Of a DNA stretch of 64,000 nucleotides, positions 37,005 to 50,699 are shown one piece after another. The stretch spans positions 185,679 through 249,678 of the forward strand of contig VXBM01000419.1 in the NCBI GenBank assembly GCA_013400155.1. The letters are read 5' to 3'. The position numbers and the translations under genes are program-made. The DNA is from Helopsaltes ochotensis. Taxonomy: Eukaryota > Chordata > Aves > Passeriformes > Locustellidae. The notes under the pieces were generated by a model. The model worked only from the letters and a program-made list of their open reading frames with translations, was not told where the DNA came from and did not search any database. Numbering within the stretch: the stretch's first letter is position 1; each line of letters begins with the position of its first letter.

Positions 37005-37758
37005 TAAAAGTGCCTGAAGCCAATATTCAGCATGGAAAATTTCAGTCCAGACAGTTACTGTTTGAACGAACTTCAGGTCAGCTGAAAATCCAGGGATGCA
37101 AAATAGGCAGTGTTGGGGAATTGTTAATGAGAGGTGGAGCAATTAGCTCCTCGTCGTAATGAGTAGATGGGTAGGTGAAAATTCATCACTCCTCTAAGTC
37201 AGTGGGGAACGTTCGCATTCAATGCAATTATTATCCACTAATGGGGAAAGGCAGAGAGGGAAGGAGAGGCGCAGCATCCATTTGTCGGGTAATGCCTTCG
37301 GCGGCTCTGGGAGTTTGCCTGAGCGAGGTTCTCCGGACTGGACCCGTTATTTTATTTATTATTGTGCTGCCTCTGAGTCCGTGGGCCCTGTTTGGTGCTG
37401 CTGCTGTGGAATTCCGCAGTCCTGAGACCCGGAGGCAGCTCTGTTCTCTGTAACACCACTTGCAGAGCAAGTTTTGCGAGACCAGATACAAGGCTTTGGT
37501 TCCTGCATTTAACCGAGGCTCTGCCTGGCGAGGTTTTACCACCCTCCTAAATCAGGCAGGGAGGGAGGGGTCAGCATTTGGTACTGGTTTTGCAATTAAA
37601 TTGCTTCAAGCTGTTGAAACATCGGGGAAGTTTTTTGACCTACTTTCGTGCGAGCTTTAGAAATTGTTGGGATGTTTTCTGCTCTGTCTGCGTGGAATTC
37701 AGCTGGATTACGGAGGAAAGGAATTTCGTGGGCCCTGCTCGTAAAGTCAGATTTATTT

Positions 37759-37799
37759 AAAAAAAAAGAAATTAAATTTTAAAAAAAGAAAAAAAAAGG
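37759..37799. repeat. A-rich simple repeat
   Basis: A-rich tract interrupted by AAATTAAATTTT and single G residues, in intron 3. Confidence 0.7.
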
Positions 37800-40700
37800 A
37801 CCTGGTTTTGTCTTCAGACAGCTGCTTGGTCTCCAGCTTCATGAATTCCCATGGGAGCACGTAGTGGGCTGCAGCCAGTGAAAGCAATCCTTGTTCTGCA
37901 CATGCCATGGAGAGTGGGCACGGAGGAGGGAGGTGGATGGCGCCTTGGTGCCACACCTGGCATCCCCCGGGAGCACTGGTGGGCCTCGCAGGGGAGCTCC
38001 CCTGTGCTCCTGGCTGTGAACAGCCCCCAGAGCGCGCTCACGGCTCCATCCCGCTCCCTTGGAGCATGCAGGGACGCAGCCCAGCGTGAGCCCAGCAGTA
38101 TTTAAGAATTAAAACCTCGTTTGAAGGGCCGGGCTGCAGAAAGAGCCGTTAGCACAGCAGATGGCCACGAACAAAAGAATTGCAGTAACTCGATGTACTT
38201 TTCACTGCTCGGACTCCCTGACTTTTTTGTACTCGTGCATCTCCCTGGGGAAACGAGACATTAATTTTCAGCTCCATAACTTTTTTTCCCTCTGTAGTGC
38301 TGTCATCCTGGGGCTTAAGATATGTCAGAATATGTTGGACACTTTTCCAATTAACAGCTCAAATTCCTTTAGTCTGTATTTGGCTCACTGAGGAGTTTTA
38401 TATTCGTGTCTTTACCTAAAAACCTGACGGGTGGAGGAGTGGGGTGTTGCTTTGTTGCTGGATTCTCATCCCAGGGGGCTCAGAGTGTGATGCTGCTCAT
38501 CCCTGGGCTCCTGGACAGGGAGGATGAGCTGCTGGCTCTGCAGAGTGGCCCAGCCCCACATGGATGGGGTTTGGGAGGGGTGCTGGCTGGAATGTTCACT
38601 GGCTCCGTGCTGCAGTGAGAGGCTCAGGTGGTGGAGACATCCCCACAAGGACATCCCCTGATCACAAGTTCATGTGATGTTTTTTTGGGAATTAATTTGA
38701 GCACAAATTGAGCGGGCACAGCCTATCCTGCCTGCTTTGGCAATCTTCTCCAGCCCATGAGGACATGAGATGTGTGAGTGGGCAGGAGTTGAAGATAACA
38801 CCTCTTAATCCCTCCTGGTGCTCCAGCAGGAAATGCTGCTGCTGGCTGATAATTAGAAAGTGAACAGACTGTGGAAGAGATGATGTTGGCATCCCTAAAT
38901 CTCTGTCCTGGGCTTGGGGGAACATCACTAATGATCTGGATTAGAGAGGCAGAGAGAGACCCGGGCTCACCAAGGATGATATGTAGGGCAAACACCCTGG
39001 GCTGTGCTGGAGATCCCAAAGCTCGTCCCAAGCAAGCAGCTCCGTTCTCTTGGGACACACTGATGGGCTGTGGAGGTTTGGGAGCTCCACTGTGGCATTC
39101 TGAAGAGGCAGCTGATGCAGTCAAGGGATCAGCAAGGTCAAAATGCACTTTGCAGCGAGAGGGAGGTGCAGATGGAGTGGAGCTACCGATCTGCTGTCTC
39201 CTGAGGGTGGGAGAAAAATGGCCCTTTGGGAAGGCTGGGCTGCATCCAGCTGCAGGTGCTGAGCTGAAGCAGGGCGTAGACGCCCTTTGAAATGCCTCCA
39301 GCTCACATGACTTCTCTGAGTGTCACAAACTGGGTCAGTAATGCAAAATAAGCAGGTGGAGATGGACCGGTGCAGGTTCCAGTGTGTCCTGGAATCACAC
39401 TTGGGGTTCCCAGTGTAATTCCTTCTTGTGGACCAGATGTTGGTGTGCCTGAAGGCAGGGACATCAAATTTACCGGGATACTTACTTGCTCTTCAAGGCA
39501 TCAATAGGCATTAATATCCTTTTCCTTCCTCTCTTTCCTGCATGTTTTTAAAGTCACTGCTTAATAGTGAATAGCAAGCTTGCTCCATTAGCTATGGTGG
39601 GAATTTTTATTCCTAAGCATGTAGAAGAAACCCACCCCAAAGTCTGGCCTTGCTCTTTGACAACCTCCTCGGTGATAATTGTTTTCTTCAGTGCCAGCAC
39701 CTCCTCTTGCTGCGGGGAGGTTTGTGCAGCCCCTGTCCCCCTCACACCCACCCTTGTTATCATATAAATCACAAAACAAGGCCAGGGATAAACAGGAGCT
39801 GCAGTAGCTGTTAGCCATGTGTAAAAACAAATCACATGGAAACAGTATAATTACTGAGAAAATATCAACTTGAGTAATGCAGTAATTGTTTCCTTCCCTC
39901 CAGCAGATTTATTCCACCTCTCGCGGCTCTTGCTGGTTTGGAAGTCTGTGACTTCACGTTAATAAGAAGAATTTCATGTTTCACTCTGCACTTGCTCAGG
40001 GTATGACACTGTCTAGAGCAGGAGAATATATTTTGAGGGGCTGGTTGAACTATCTCTGACCATTGGGGTCTTCCCCACGCTCTGATGGACTCTGGTCTTT
40101 GCCAACCTCTTTTCAACCCACTTTTGTGATTTATAAGGCCTTCTTTATGCCTTGCATAAATCCATGAGCTCTGCTTTTTGGATGTCAGCACTACACAAAC
40201 AAGATTTGTTTTTCCCTTTAGTTTTGGTTTTTCCCTTCTTTTTGCTGCTCGTCATTTTGTTGATTTAGAGAGGTGCTTGTGACATGACAGTGCCCAGTGT
40301 GTGAGGTCCAAGGACACATTGCCTCTCTCTGTTGCTGTAATCATCTCCTAATACCAGATGATGATGATGTTTCTGCTGTGACTTGCAGCTGTTTCCCTTA
40401 CTCAGCTTTTGCTTCTGATTCCTCAAGGTAAAAAGATAAAAATGTATCAGGAACGAGGCTTCCAAGGTGTTTTGTGCCAAGCAGGAGTTTAAAGATGCCC
40501 AGTCCTGCATATTGGCAGATGTGAGAAAAGATCATTTGTTTCATGTGCACAGTGAGGAGCCTTTCTCTCCTGCATTTTTGGTAGGTAACTTCCTTTCCTT
40601 TAGAAAAACCTACAAGCCACTGCCACTTCCCCTTCCTGTGCCTTAATCTGAGCAAGATTTCATGAACGCCTAATTTATCTTTTGCTTCTTGTGGTTGTCC

Positions 40701-42565
40701 TGCTCCTCTTGAGTTGAAAAAAAAACCAAAACCACAAAAAAAACCCCAGCTGTGGAGAACACAAAGGCTTCCTGCTGCAGCAGACTGACCATTTTTGATG
40801 TCTAATGCTGAGAAAGCAAAACAAGATGGGATCTTCTCTTCAGGGTTCTCCAGAAAGCTCTCCTGTTCTTCCAGCTTCTCTTCTGAATGGATGCTGGGTA
40901 CAACCAGCTTTGCCTTTCTGGTGCCTTTGTGCTCCTGGGTTGGATGAGGCTGAGGCAGGAAGGTGAGAGAGGGGTTTTGGGGTGCTCCTTTGCTTTCTGT
41001 TCCTCGATGGCAGCAGTGGGAAGGGCGTTGGTGGCTCCAGGCTGCACCAGCAGGGACAGGGTGCTGTTGAGATGCTGAGCAGTGCCTGGTGGTTTCTGCA
41101 CTCTCACCACGTTCAGCATGAGCTGGTGAGTGACCCAGAGCCATCATCCACGAGCCTGGCTGGATGGGGGAGCACAGAGGGCTCCAGAAGCCACCATCCA
41201 GCTCCATCATGGCAGGAGGACCAGCCTGGGCAGAGGCTCAGCCTGGAGCTGTCACGGGTGTCAGCACGGAGGGGAGGGTGCTCAGCCCCAGCTGGTGCAG
41301 AACAATGTTGGCTTTCTTCAGGGCTGCTCTAATGCAGGTGGCAAAGTTGGGTGAACTTCTTCCCTTGTTTGCCTCCCCTCCCCTCGGCAGCAGCTGCGGT
41401 GTGCTGGCTGCCCAGCCTGGCAGCGGTTTAGAGTTACAAAAGGAGCCACTGCTCCTCTTCTCCCCCTCCAGGAAAAGAAATCCATCCACTCACTAAGCAA
41501 ATGAATGGATAAACTTTTAATTAAGGCGCTGGGTGGCTGCCAGAGAGGAGTGTCCCGGGTCAGGGTAGGCCGGTGGTGTGCCGTGATCCCATCTGTGTGG
41601 CTCTTAAAACAGCTGCCTCATCCCAGGTGCGTTCATCCGTGGTGGGCAGGCTCACCCAGGCATGCAGCTTGTGTTGGCGGAACTGGGCTCCTTTGCTTGG
41701 AGCTGCAGAGGGGAGGGGTGGTGTGCAGGAGAGGCAGCGTGGCTGCAGGAAGCTCCTGGCACACCTGCTAGTTGGGCTCAGCAAAGTTGTTGCACTGCTG
41801 GGGGCAAAGCCGAATGTTTGGATGTGTTTTCCCTCTGCTCTCAGTTGAGCTGCTCCCTGTCATGGCCACGGAGGTTTTGCTGATCTCTCCAGTCTCTGAC
41901 TTGAAGGGTCTTGTTGAGCTGAGTGCCTCTTCACCTGGAATTTGAAAAACGTTGGTTTGGTCTATTTTTATCTTGACTCACCCATCCCCTTCCTCTCCAT
42001 ATTTGGATGGATGCATTCAAAATCCAACACTCAGAGTATCCCCAGGGTTCAGGAAGAGCTGGAGGAAGATGGCCATGAAGGAGCTAGGAGCCCTCTTTCC
42101 TGCCCTCCCAGCCCCTTCTCCTTCAGCATGGTTCATGCTGCTCCTGTTTCTGTGGCACTGCCCGAGGAGGATGTGACTGTGGTGTCTCATTTTTGCAGAG
42201 ATGATGTAGCCTTGAGCCCTCTGAAGGGACAGCGGTGCTGGGAGCTCCTGAATATGGATGGGTTTATTGATCCTGTAAGAACACGAGCAGCACTCGAGGT
42301 GGTGCAAGCCTCTGAGGCTTTGTCAGGAGGAAGAGCTGCTGTCGTGTCCCTGGGAGAATAACCTGGTTCTCTTTGGAGATGCTGGAGGTTGTGCAGCACT
42401 GTGGTGATGTGATCTGCCAGCCGGTACTCCCTAGTCTAGCAGGTTTTTTTGAGGGTTTTGTGTATCTCAGAAGGCTGGGAATGGGCCAGGGAGCTGTGGG
42501 AGGATGAGAGAAGGATCCAGAGTCTCCTGGGGAGAGGGATGATCTGGTCGTTTTACTCTTCCCAG

Positions 42566-42745
42566 GATCGTGGCCTGCCTGGCAAACTGGAGCCCGTGTC
42601 GCCCGTGAGCCCCGCTCACCCCGAGGCCGAGCTGGACCTGCTGCCCGCCCGGCTCTCCAAGGAGGAGCTCATCCAGAACATGGACCGCGTGGACCGCGAG
42701 ATCACCATGGTGGAGCAGCAGATCTCCAAGCTGAAGAAGAAGCAG
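42566..42745 (+). CDS. NCOR2: NCOR2 coding exon 4 (residues 139-198), coiled-coil start
   Basis: These 60 codons in phase 0 begin with DRGLPGKLEPVSPVSP, a proline/serine linker with SP motifs. They continue with LSKEELIQNMDRVDREIT and MVEQQISKLKKKQ (residues 168-198), an amphipathic helix almost identical to human NCOR2. In the published SMRT core structure the corresponding helix (about human residues 167-207) forms a coiled coil with GPS2 that also contacts the TBL1 tetramer, so this exon is central to corepressor assembly. Borders are CCCAG (42561-42565) and GTAAGA (42746). The exon is symmetric (0-0), so skipping it would keep frame but delete most of the helix. Confidence 0.96.
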
Positions 42746-45700
42746 GTAAGAAAGAGGCCGTGGTCTGGAGGGGAATGCGTGTCCTTGCTTCTGCTTGCTG
42801 CCACAGGCCCTGTCCTTGTCCCTGCACGGCCACAGAGGGGAAGTGGCAGTGCCAGCACGCCGGGATCATCCGTGTCCCTGCTCCCTGGTGAGACACGGCT
42901 GGTGGCTGCTGTGCCTGCAGTCTGGAGCTGGTAGTCACAAGGTGAGGGAGGGAGCTTTGGAAACGCACCTTGTAGCTCTTTGCATGTCAGAGAACCTAAA
43001 AGAGAGGAATAGAAAGTGTCCTCGGTGCCTTGGCAGTGGATATGCAAGTGGTGAGCAGCAGAGCTGGAAGCACAGCCTGGGTTGTCCGAGTCATCTGTAC
43101 AGCCCAGCACGGCACAGGGTCTTTTCTTTTTCCTTTCCAGCAGTTGTCTCTCCTCAGTGCTGTTGTTGCTGCCAGTATTCAGTACTGGACTGTTAAAAAC
43201 ATTGCTGCAATGACCAAATGGCCCTTCCAGTGCATCCAGTCTCCTTTCTCTGTGGCTTTCCAGCTCTGCAGCCTTGAGCAGCATCTGATCCAGCTCCAGT
43301 CAGGGCTGTGCTTGAGCAGGGATTTGAATCTGATCTTCCTGGCTGCAGCTTTACCCTGCACAGGAGCACTCCCAGTGAAAGGATAACCCACTTGGTGTTG
43401 GCCTGTACATAATTACCATAAAGCCATTAAGAGATTAATATGACAAAACCTTCGGGGACATCCGTGAAAAAACCCACAGACTTAAGGGCTTTCACTTCAT
43501 AAAGCAAATCGCTTCTCTGCCTCTTTTTTTCTGGTTGCTTTATTTTCTTTGCCTGGGATGAGTTTCTGAACTCCCTGATGGCTGCTAATCCCGAACTGCC
43601 CAAGAGGAACAACCTTTCCCAAGGGGTTGTAGCTACAGTAGGAATTTGGGAATGGAGCAAAACCTCTACTTGGGCTGTTTGTTGAAGCTCCTCAGAATGA
43701 GCATGCACTTGCTCTTCCCCATCATATCTGTATTTTCCCATACCAAAGACAGTTCCTTTCTGTACTGCAAGACAAAGCAGGAATATTTTCATTTTGTTCT
43801 CAAACAATATGGCTTAATTAATGTGAAGGACCTTTTTTTTTTTTGCCCTTTTGAAGGAGAGGAAGCCAGGAGTGTGCAGAAGCAGCTGTGCTGGGGGTGT
43901 GAGGCAGCAGCCCTGTGTGCCAGCTCACGGGGCCCAGAGGAACATCTGGAGAGCCACAGAAGTTCCTCTTGCTGGTTTTGGTGGGAACTGGGTGAAGCCC
44001 TTCCCCTCTCCCTCGTAGGAAGCTCAGACAAAATGTTGGTGTCCTCTCCCACCTGGCAGTCCGGCTGCTGGTCCATGTTTTTTACTGACATTTGAGGAAA
44101 GAGATGCAAACCATGGGTATTTCCTGCTCTGGAAAGGGGCTCCCTGACTGGGATATGTACCTGGCAGGGCAGATGCCTGTCATGGCAGCTGGGAGGACTG
44201 ACAACTCTGATGATCCACTGCCTGACTTTTCAGGGATGCTGAGGAGCTGCTGCTGACGCTGACAGGAGCAGGATATGCTCCTCCCCATTAAAATCAAACT
44301 GTCCTTCTGTAAGAAAATGGGGTTTTCATTGTTGGCTGCTCGCTTGCTTTATTTCTTCCCTATGAACAAATCTTCCGATTCTTCCTGCCCACAAAAATGG
44401 TCTGTTAAATGGTCAAGAAGGTGAAAGTGACTGTTGGCAGTAAAAGTGTCCCCTCCTTTCCTTTTATTCTTCTTTTTTTTTCTTTTTTGGTACATGGTGC
44501 CAAAGTCATATGGTAGCAAAACTGACCCCCCTCCAGCTACAGCCTCCTTCCCCCTCTGGCTGGAGCCTTCCCCATCCCAGTCCTCCAGCAGAGCTAGCAC
44601 ATCTGGGAAGCAGTGTTTTTGGAGCAGGGGGTCCTGTCTGAGATGCTCCAGGAACGTTTTGTGCATCTGTGCGTCTGAGCTGTCAGTGCAGGAGCACGAG
44701 TGAGGGAAAGCAATGAGCCTGGAACAGATACTGCTCCTGCAGGAACGTCAGTGGAGCAGGGGAGAAATTGTATGCAGCCAGAATATCCTAATGCTTTTCC
44801 CCTCTGTCTTTGGGAGGCCTTCTCAGGGTAATTAAATACACTTGTACGGAAAGGCTGTGCAAAAAAAAAAAAAAAAAATCTCAGCTTGCCACAATCCACC
44901 ATCTCTCTCTTTCTGGTTGTTCCAAAAAAATGGCAGGGAAGGCTCTGCCTGGACTTTGCAAGAAGCAAACGTCTTCAGCAAGCTGAGAAACCTTCCCCAA
45001 ACCCTGCACACCCCTGGCAGGAGGCCACCTCCGTCAGCCATCCCCCGCTCATTCATGCGCCATATGCGCTTAAATCTCTCGCTGAGTCCTCTCTCCCCCT
45101 CTTCCTGACAGGGAAGGATAATCCTTATGCATTTATTCCTGGCAGCGGTACCGGGGATCTGAAGGAGAAATAAACTGCTGGGCTGTTCTCTGCAGTGGCG
45201 CCTGAGCCTCCCCGGGCGCTGAGCTCAGCCGAGGGCTCTCCGGGAGTACAACACTCCCACCTGGTGATGGAGGTGCAGCCGGCTGGGTGGAAGAGCTCCA
45301 GGGTTTCCCCTTCCATCAGGCTCTTTGAAAGTGGTTTTCAGAGCTGCCCTGTGGCTGGAAGGCTCTGCTCTCCCCGGGCAGGTGGAGCATCGCCGTTCCC
45401 AGGTGATGGCAGCCGGGTGCGTGGGTGCCAACCTTGGCTTCATCAGGCAGGTGTCTGCAGCACAGGGGATGGTACATGCAGGGATGGGGCCTTCCTGAAA
45501 TGTCACCCACCTTCCCAGCAGTGCTGCAGCCTGCAGTGCTCCCTCTGTAGCACATGGTCCAGCCAAAAGGGTCTCTTTGCTGGAGGGGGCACCTCTTCCC
45601 CTTGGAAATGGGGTGGTCTGTGGGGGCTGTAGGAGCCAGGGCTGTGGCTAATGGTGGCATCTTGCATTCCTTCAACACTGCTGCCCTTCTTCCATTTGGG

Positions 45701-48008
45701 GAGAGGAGGGAGGTCTTGGGCAGCCACTGCTGGGAGGAGGGAGGGAGTGTGGAGCCGTCAAGACTCATCTCTCATCCCACTCTCTCCCTGTAAAGGTCAC
45801 AGTCCCAGCCTGGCTTTTGTGGCAGACCTTTAAGAAATCCATTTTGTGCCTGTCTGGGAACCCTGACCTATTTTGCTTTGCCATTTCCCACGGCTCCCAG
45901 GAGTTGCTGTCGCAGGCTGTGGGTCCGGTGTGCTGCCTCCAGCCTCTCCTCACATCCCTACCCCAGCATCTGGCCCTTTAATATCCATACAGTGCTATGC
46001 CACAGCGAGTAGAGTTTAATTCTCCACTGTATTTCAGCTATAATTAGATTTGTATTTTTTCTTCTAATGAGCTGTTTTTAATGAGCCTCCACTTAGTGGC
46101 AAACTTTCGTTTCCTGATAGGCCATCAAACCCTCTCGTCTGAAATCCCTTGCTACACACCCGACCACTTGGCAGAATTTTTGTGGGTTTCCAGAATGATA
46201 TAGCCAAGTTTTGGATGCTTTGACTTGTTTGGTTTTTTTTTTTTAACACAAATATTTCCCCCAAGAGAAGTAGATGTATCTGATCCTTTTTGCCGTCTCG
46301 TTCTTGGGAGTTTTTGGAGTTTATCCCATCGGAGTGAGGATGTGTGATAGTGTGCCTTAGGAGGACACCAGGGAAGAGCTGGCAGGTCCTTGAAGTACTG
46401 CTTCTGTGCCAGGTCTGATGCCAAGTACTTTGCAGCCCATGGTTTCAGCCGGGGCTTCCCAGGGAGCTCTTGTCCCCTGTGCTGTGGTTTGGGCCACCTG
46501 AGATGTGGTTGGGAACAGCAGAGGGCCGGGGGCTGTTTGCAGGCGGGAAGGGACGGATCCCTGCAGTGCTGGGGAAGGTTCATCCCCTTCCAGGGTGCAG
46601 ATGGTTCAAGCTGGGCAGTTCCTGGCTGTTCTCACTCATGGCTGGAGTAGCTCTAAGGCCATTGGTGATGCCAATTTATGGGACACAGGCTCTCCAGCGC
46701 TGCCAGAGCCTGCTCCCCTCTCTGGCTGGCAACTGCAGCTTTTTTGGTTGTATCTTGGTGTTCCCTATGCTGCTGCTTTTCCCTCTATGGGGAGATATCC
46801 ACCTGTGGGGAGGTGGAGTCCCACAGCATGGGGTGCTTCATCTGTTGAAACACAATTTTAGGAGTGTGAGTTTTCTCAGCCTAGCCATTAGACCTGTGTG
46901 GGTACTTAAGTGCTTTCTTGGGTTCATCTCAAGTGCATCCTCCTGCCCTGGTGTGCTAAAGGTGTCATCAGCAGGAGCAGAGATGATGGGGAGGAGGAAT
47001 AGATGCTCACCTTCTTCCCAGGCCACCAGCTGCCACTGTCTCCGGGAGGTCAGTGGTGTGCTCGCCTCCGGTGCAAGCCAAATCCCAGCTGCATTTTCTT
47101 CCTAGCACAAGACACACTCGATTTTCCTCATGCTTCAACAGGGGATGCTTTAGCTGCAGGAAAAAAAAATGACAAAGATTTGGAGATTCAGAGCCCGGCA
47201 GGGAAAAACTCCTCAGCGTTTTTTGACAGCCGCTCCCTCTCCTGTGCCTGTGCTGCCCCGCAGCTGCCGCGCACGGCTGCGCTCTCCCTGCTCACAGGCC
47301 GGCCCCAGGAGGAGCCTGGAGGAATATGTGATTTCCTCTTTCAGCTGAGCAGTTCCTCAAACTTACAGGAAGGGCTGGGATGTCTCCTCCCAGCTCACAG
47401 TGTTGGGAGAGACGGAGCTGCAGGTGGAATGTCAGGTTTGGCTGGTGACCAGGTGATATTCCAAAGTGCAGGGATGGCCGGTTGCACGAGTCATTTAATC
47501 GAGAACAGTCATCCCAAGGCATGTCCTCCAACCACTCCGCTGAAAGGTGAAGCTGAGGGTGGAGAGCAGCCTTGCTCATCACCCCTGGCTCCTCCACCTC
47601 TCCCTGCACGCAGCAGCAGCACCAGAGGCAGGTAGCAGCAGCGAGCCGGGCTGGAGTTGTGGTTTCATTTACGTGCTCCCAGTAAAATCACTATTTCTAG
47701 CCTCAGGCCCGTTCCGGGAGGCTCCTTTGAGGCAGGTCCTCATCCTCCATACCTAAAACACGCCGACCCACGAGCACAGGGTCGGTGCCTGGGGCAGGCC
47801 GGCGCTGCGCTTGCGTGGCTGGGGCTGCTGCGAGCTCTCCTCCCTCTCCCCGTCCCTCCCCAGCCCCAGCCTGCCCGTGTCTCGCAGGAAGTCTCCTACC
47901 ATGGTGCTTTCTGCCTTGGTCACGGCACCACAGACAGTCTCGTGTGGACGGGGATGGCTGCGTTTCTTGCTGTGACTCACCCTCCTCCTCCCCCTTCTCC
48001 TTCCACAG
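42746..48008 (+). other. NCOR2: NCOR2 intron 4 (5.3 kb)
   Basis: The intron runs from GTAAGA to a C/T-rich tract and CCACAG (48003-48008). It contains an A18 run (44861-44878) and several T-rich tracts. No coding exon, RNA gene or recognisable transposon was seen. Confidence 0.85.
44861..44878. repeat. Poly-A tract (A18)
   Basis: Eighteen consecutive A residues in intron 4. No retrocopy body or target duplication was recognised beside it. Confidence 0.8.
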
Positions 48009-48122
48009 CAACAGTTGGAGGAAGAAGCAGCCAAACCACCAGAGCCTGAAAAACCCATCTCTCCCCCTCCTATCGAGTCCAAACATCGCAGCTTGGTGCA
48101 GATCATCTACGACGAGAACAGG
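48009..48122 (+). CDS. NCOR2: NCOR2 coding exon 5 (residues 199-236)
   Basis: These 38 codons in phase 0 encode QQLEEEAAKPPEPEKPISPP and then IESKHRSLVQIIYDENR. The first nine residues finish the GPS2/TBL1-binding helix started in exon 4. The PEPEKPISPPP linker and the HRSLVQIIYDENR segment are conserved between NCOR2 and NCOR1, with SLVQ rather than SIVQ following NCOR2. The acceptor is CCACAG (48003-48008) and the donor GTGAGT (48123). The exon is symmetric (0-0). No oddities are seen. Confidence 0.96.
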
Positions 48123-50699
48123 GTGAGTCTGGGAATGATGGAAGTGCAAATGTGGGATTGTGTCGCCGTGTCACCGTGGCCAGGGATGGGGAGGTTGGTA
48201 AGGATCAGGTGGGGGATTTTCCTGGGTGTTACCTTTGGGGTGGAGGGCGTGGGAGTGACAGGAGCCCTGTCAGGGTGGTGCAGATGAGCACTAATGAGTC
48301 TTCTGAGGAACCTGCCTGGGGGGGTTTCCTGTGATCAGCCTTAGAGATGAAGTGTTCAAGAAATGCTTCAGACTCCTCTCTGTTGAACAGTTTGCTTCAT
48401 CCTCTCCCCTGGGAGTGAACCAGCTTGAAAGCTGCCTCAAGGGGTGGGCTTTGACGTGGTGGGTGGGCTGCATGGATGGAGGGTGACATCTGTGGTGCTC
48501 TAATACTGGCAAGCCAGCTGTGAGCTACCCCTAAGCGCCCCAGGCTGGAGCAGCAAGGATGTGGATGCAGCCATGGCTGGATTTGTGGATATTTGATGCT
48601 GCAAATAGCATTAACAAAGGTCAGGCTGGCATCCCTGGCTCTGGATCTCTGCCTTGACCGCTCATTTATCAACCGTTGCCTGTAATAGCAGCCCGAGGAG
48701 AGATGAATTTTGCTGTGTGCATCGGAGCGCTGCTCAGAAATTGGGCCCTTTGGTAGATAATCAAGCATATTCATTTTCATTTAGGTGTTGGATAAAAAGG
48801 ATGATTTTGCATAAAAGGAAAACTACCAGTCGCTAATTATTTTGAATTGCGAGGCCTGCGATTTCACTGGGAGCTGCAGAAATCCAGGTGCCTGACTCCT
48901 AAAAAGAAAAAAAAAAAATCGCCTACCCTGCGCTCCCAGGCAGTGCAATTTTCCTGGTTTTCCTTTTTCCATCTGCTTCTCTCCCTGAGCAGTAGGAAAC
49001 CCAGTGCTGGCACGGTCTGTTGTGTGAGTGGGTGAAGGCTGAGGTCGATGTGTTTGAAGCATTAGCAGGCGCCAGCTGGCGATGGCTGCACAGCACTGGG
49101 CTTTGGGGGCAGGTGCAGAGTGTTCCTCAAAGCCATTCTCACCACCAAGTGCCCCCTCTGGGGGTCCTGGGCTCGATGGCTTGTGCCTCCTGTGCAAGGG
49201 GGGAGGCTCAATAAAAGTGAGCTCTCAGACATTTTTATTCCTGTTCATTTGAGCCCCATCCTCCTTGGACGCTCCTGTGTAGCTGAACCGCCTTACAAGG
49301 GGAAGAAACGGGTGATGGTGGTGAGGCGGGAGGGAAAGGTGATCTTCAGCCACCACATCCCCAACATCGTAGCAGTCCCCAATAGCTGCAGCTGGCTCAG
49401 GGCTGGGTGTCCTGCCAAGCCCCTGTGCTGCTTTGTCACCTCTGGTCTCTGCCCGTGCCAGCAGAAGGTCACATTCCCTCCTCCACAGCAGACAGAATCT
49501 GCTCTCCAAGCCTCACCTCCACTCAGGGGAGTCCCTTGGCATTTCTGCCCTGTCCCGTGGGTGATGGCAGAGATTGTGGAGGGCGAGCATGGAGTTTTAC
49601 GTTTCTCCTGGAAAGGCCAGGGCCATAACACCTGGGACACTGTCACACCCAGTGCTCAGAGCTGGTGGTGTTCCAGTATCAGGCTGATCTCAGCCGGCTT
49701 GGTGCCAGGAGTTTCACCATTAACCTTTGTGATGGGTGCACCCATTCCAGGTGGGCGCCCAGCAAGCAAAGGTCACGTTGGACACCAAATGTTTGTATAA
49801 TTTCACATCTGGCTCTGTGTTCACGTCTGAATTATCCCAGGGATGGGCAAACAGTGATTCTTCCCTGTTCTTGTAAAGTCCCCTTGCGTGCCGTGTGTGA
49901 GGAGCCCGCCTGTGGGCTGGAGACTCCAACCAACAACCTTCCTTCCCTTTGGCTTGATAGAAACCAGAGCAGGCTGCAGGCAGGTTCCTCCTTTGGGGAA
50001 GACAGGATCTGTCTCTGGGCAGCAGAGAGCTGACAGCATTGCTGGCCAGCTCTGGTGGCTGAGGGGTGGAAGGACCTCTCCAGTCCCACAACAGGGAGAG
50101 GCTGAGCTGGGGCTGCACGGGGAAGGGAGTGCTGAGTGCTGTCTTCGTGAGGCTCCAGCGACAGGGGTGGGAATCAGGAGGTAATTGCTCTTCTGGAGAA
50201 CATTCAGCAGCTCAGCTTTCAGCCTCTCATGTACTGAATGTTTTTATGCATTTTAGGGGTGACTGCTCTTCCTTTGGGGCCAGGAGGCAAAAAGCTGGAA
50301 GAGGAAGGGTTTTGGGATTAGAGTCAGTTGAGATGGTGGGGGAAAAGAGTGGCTGGTGGTGGGCTGTAGGGTGGGTTTGGTGGCAGCAGATCCTCTAGGT
50401 GTATCCAGCTGTGAATGTGGGAAAGGCCCAGGCACTCCTGTGCTGACCTGCAGCTTTACAATTAATTGCAAGGTGAGCTGGTAGGAGCAAAGGACTGCAA
50501 ACCGGGTAGAAATGTATTGATTTAGAGTGAGGAAGGTCACCGAGCCAAATTTTAAGCTTTTCTGCCTCTCCTGTGCCGTGGAAAAGCAGCGAAGTTGATG
50601 CCTAGAGGTCTGTTTGTGGGAAAAGCATCGGTAATGGCTGAGCCAGGGCCCCAGCCCATGCACAAAGGGAAGGAAAGCCAGATTTACTCGCATCGCTTG

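Larger units (their letters stand above)
22470..42565 (+). other. NCOR2: NCOR2 intron 3 (20.1 kb)
   Basis: This is the longest intron in the window, from GTAAGG to TTCCCAG (42559-42565). It holds a GA microsatellite (about 23764-23774), a G9 run (26542-26550), AT-rich sequence near 31963-32126 and a CpG-rich block at 33000-33330. It also holds a well-bounded antisense solo LTR (33504-33849), the 51-bp minisatellite (34837-35190), two A-rich tracts and a TAAT-rich segment at 37120-37250. The open frames overlap on both strands without recognisable domains, and I found no supported gene. Confidence 0.85.

Noticed and set aside
38880..38960. Possible CR1 coding fragment near AATGATCTGGAT
   Set aside because: The resemblance is limited to about a dozen bases, and the surrounding translation does not continue as reverse transcriptase.
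47003..47635. Plus-strand open frame of 210 residues in intron 4, considered as an extra exon
   Set aside because: It has no NCOR2 similarity, and exons 4 and 5 join directly at KKKQ-QQLEEE as in the known protein.
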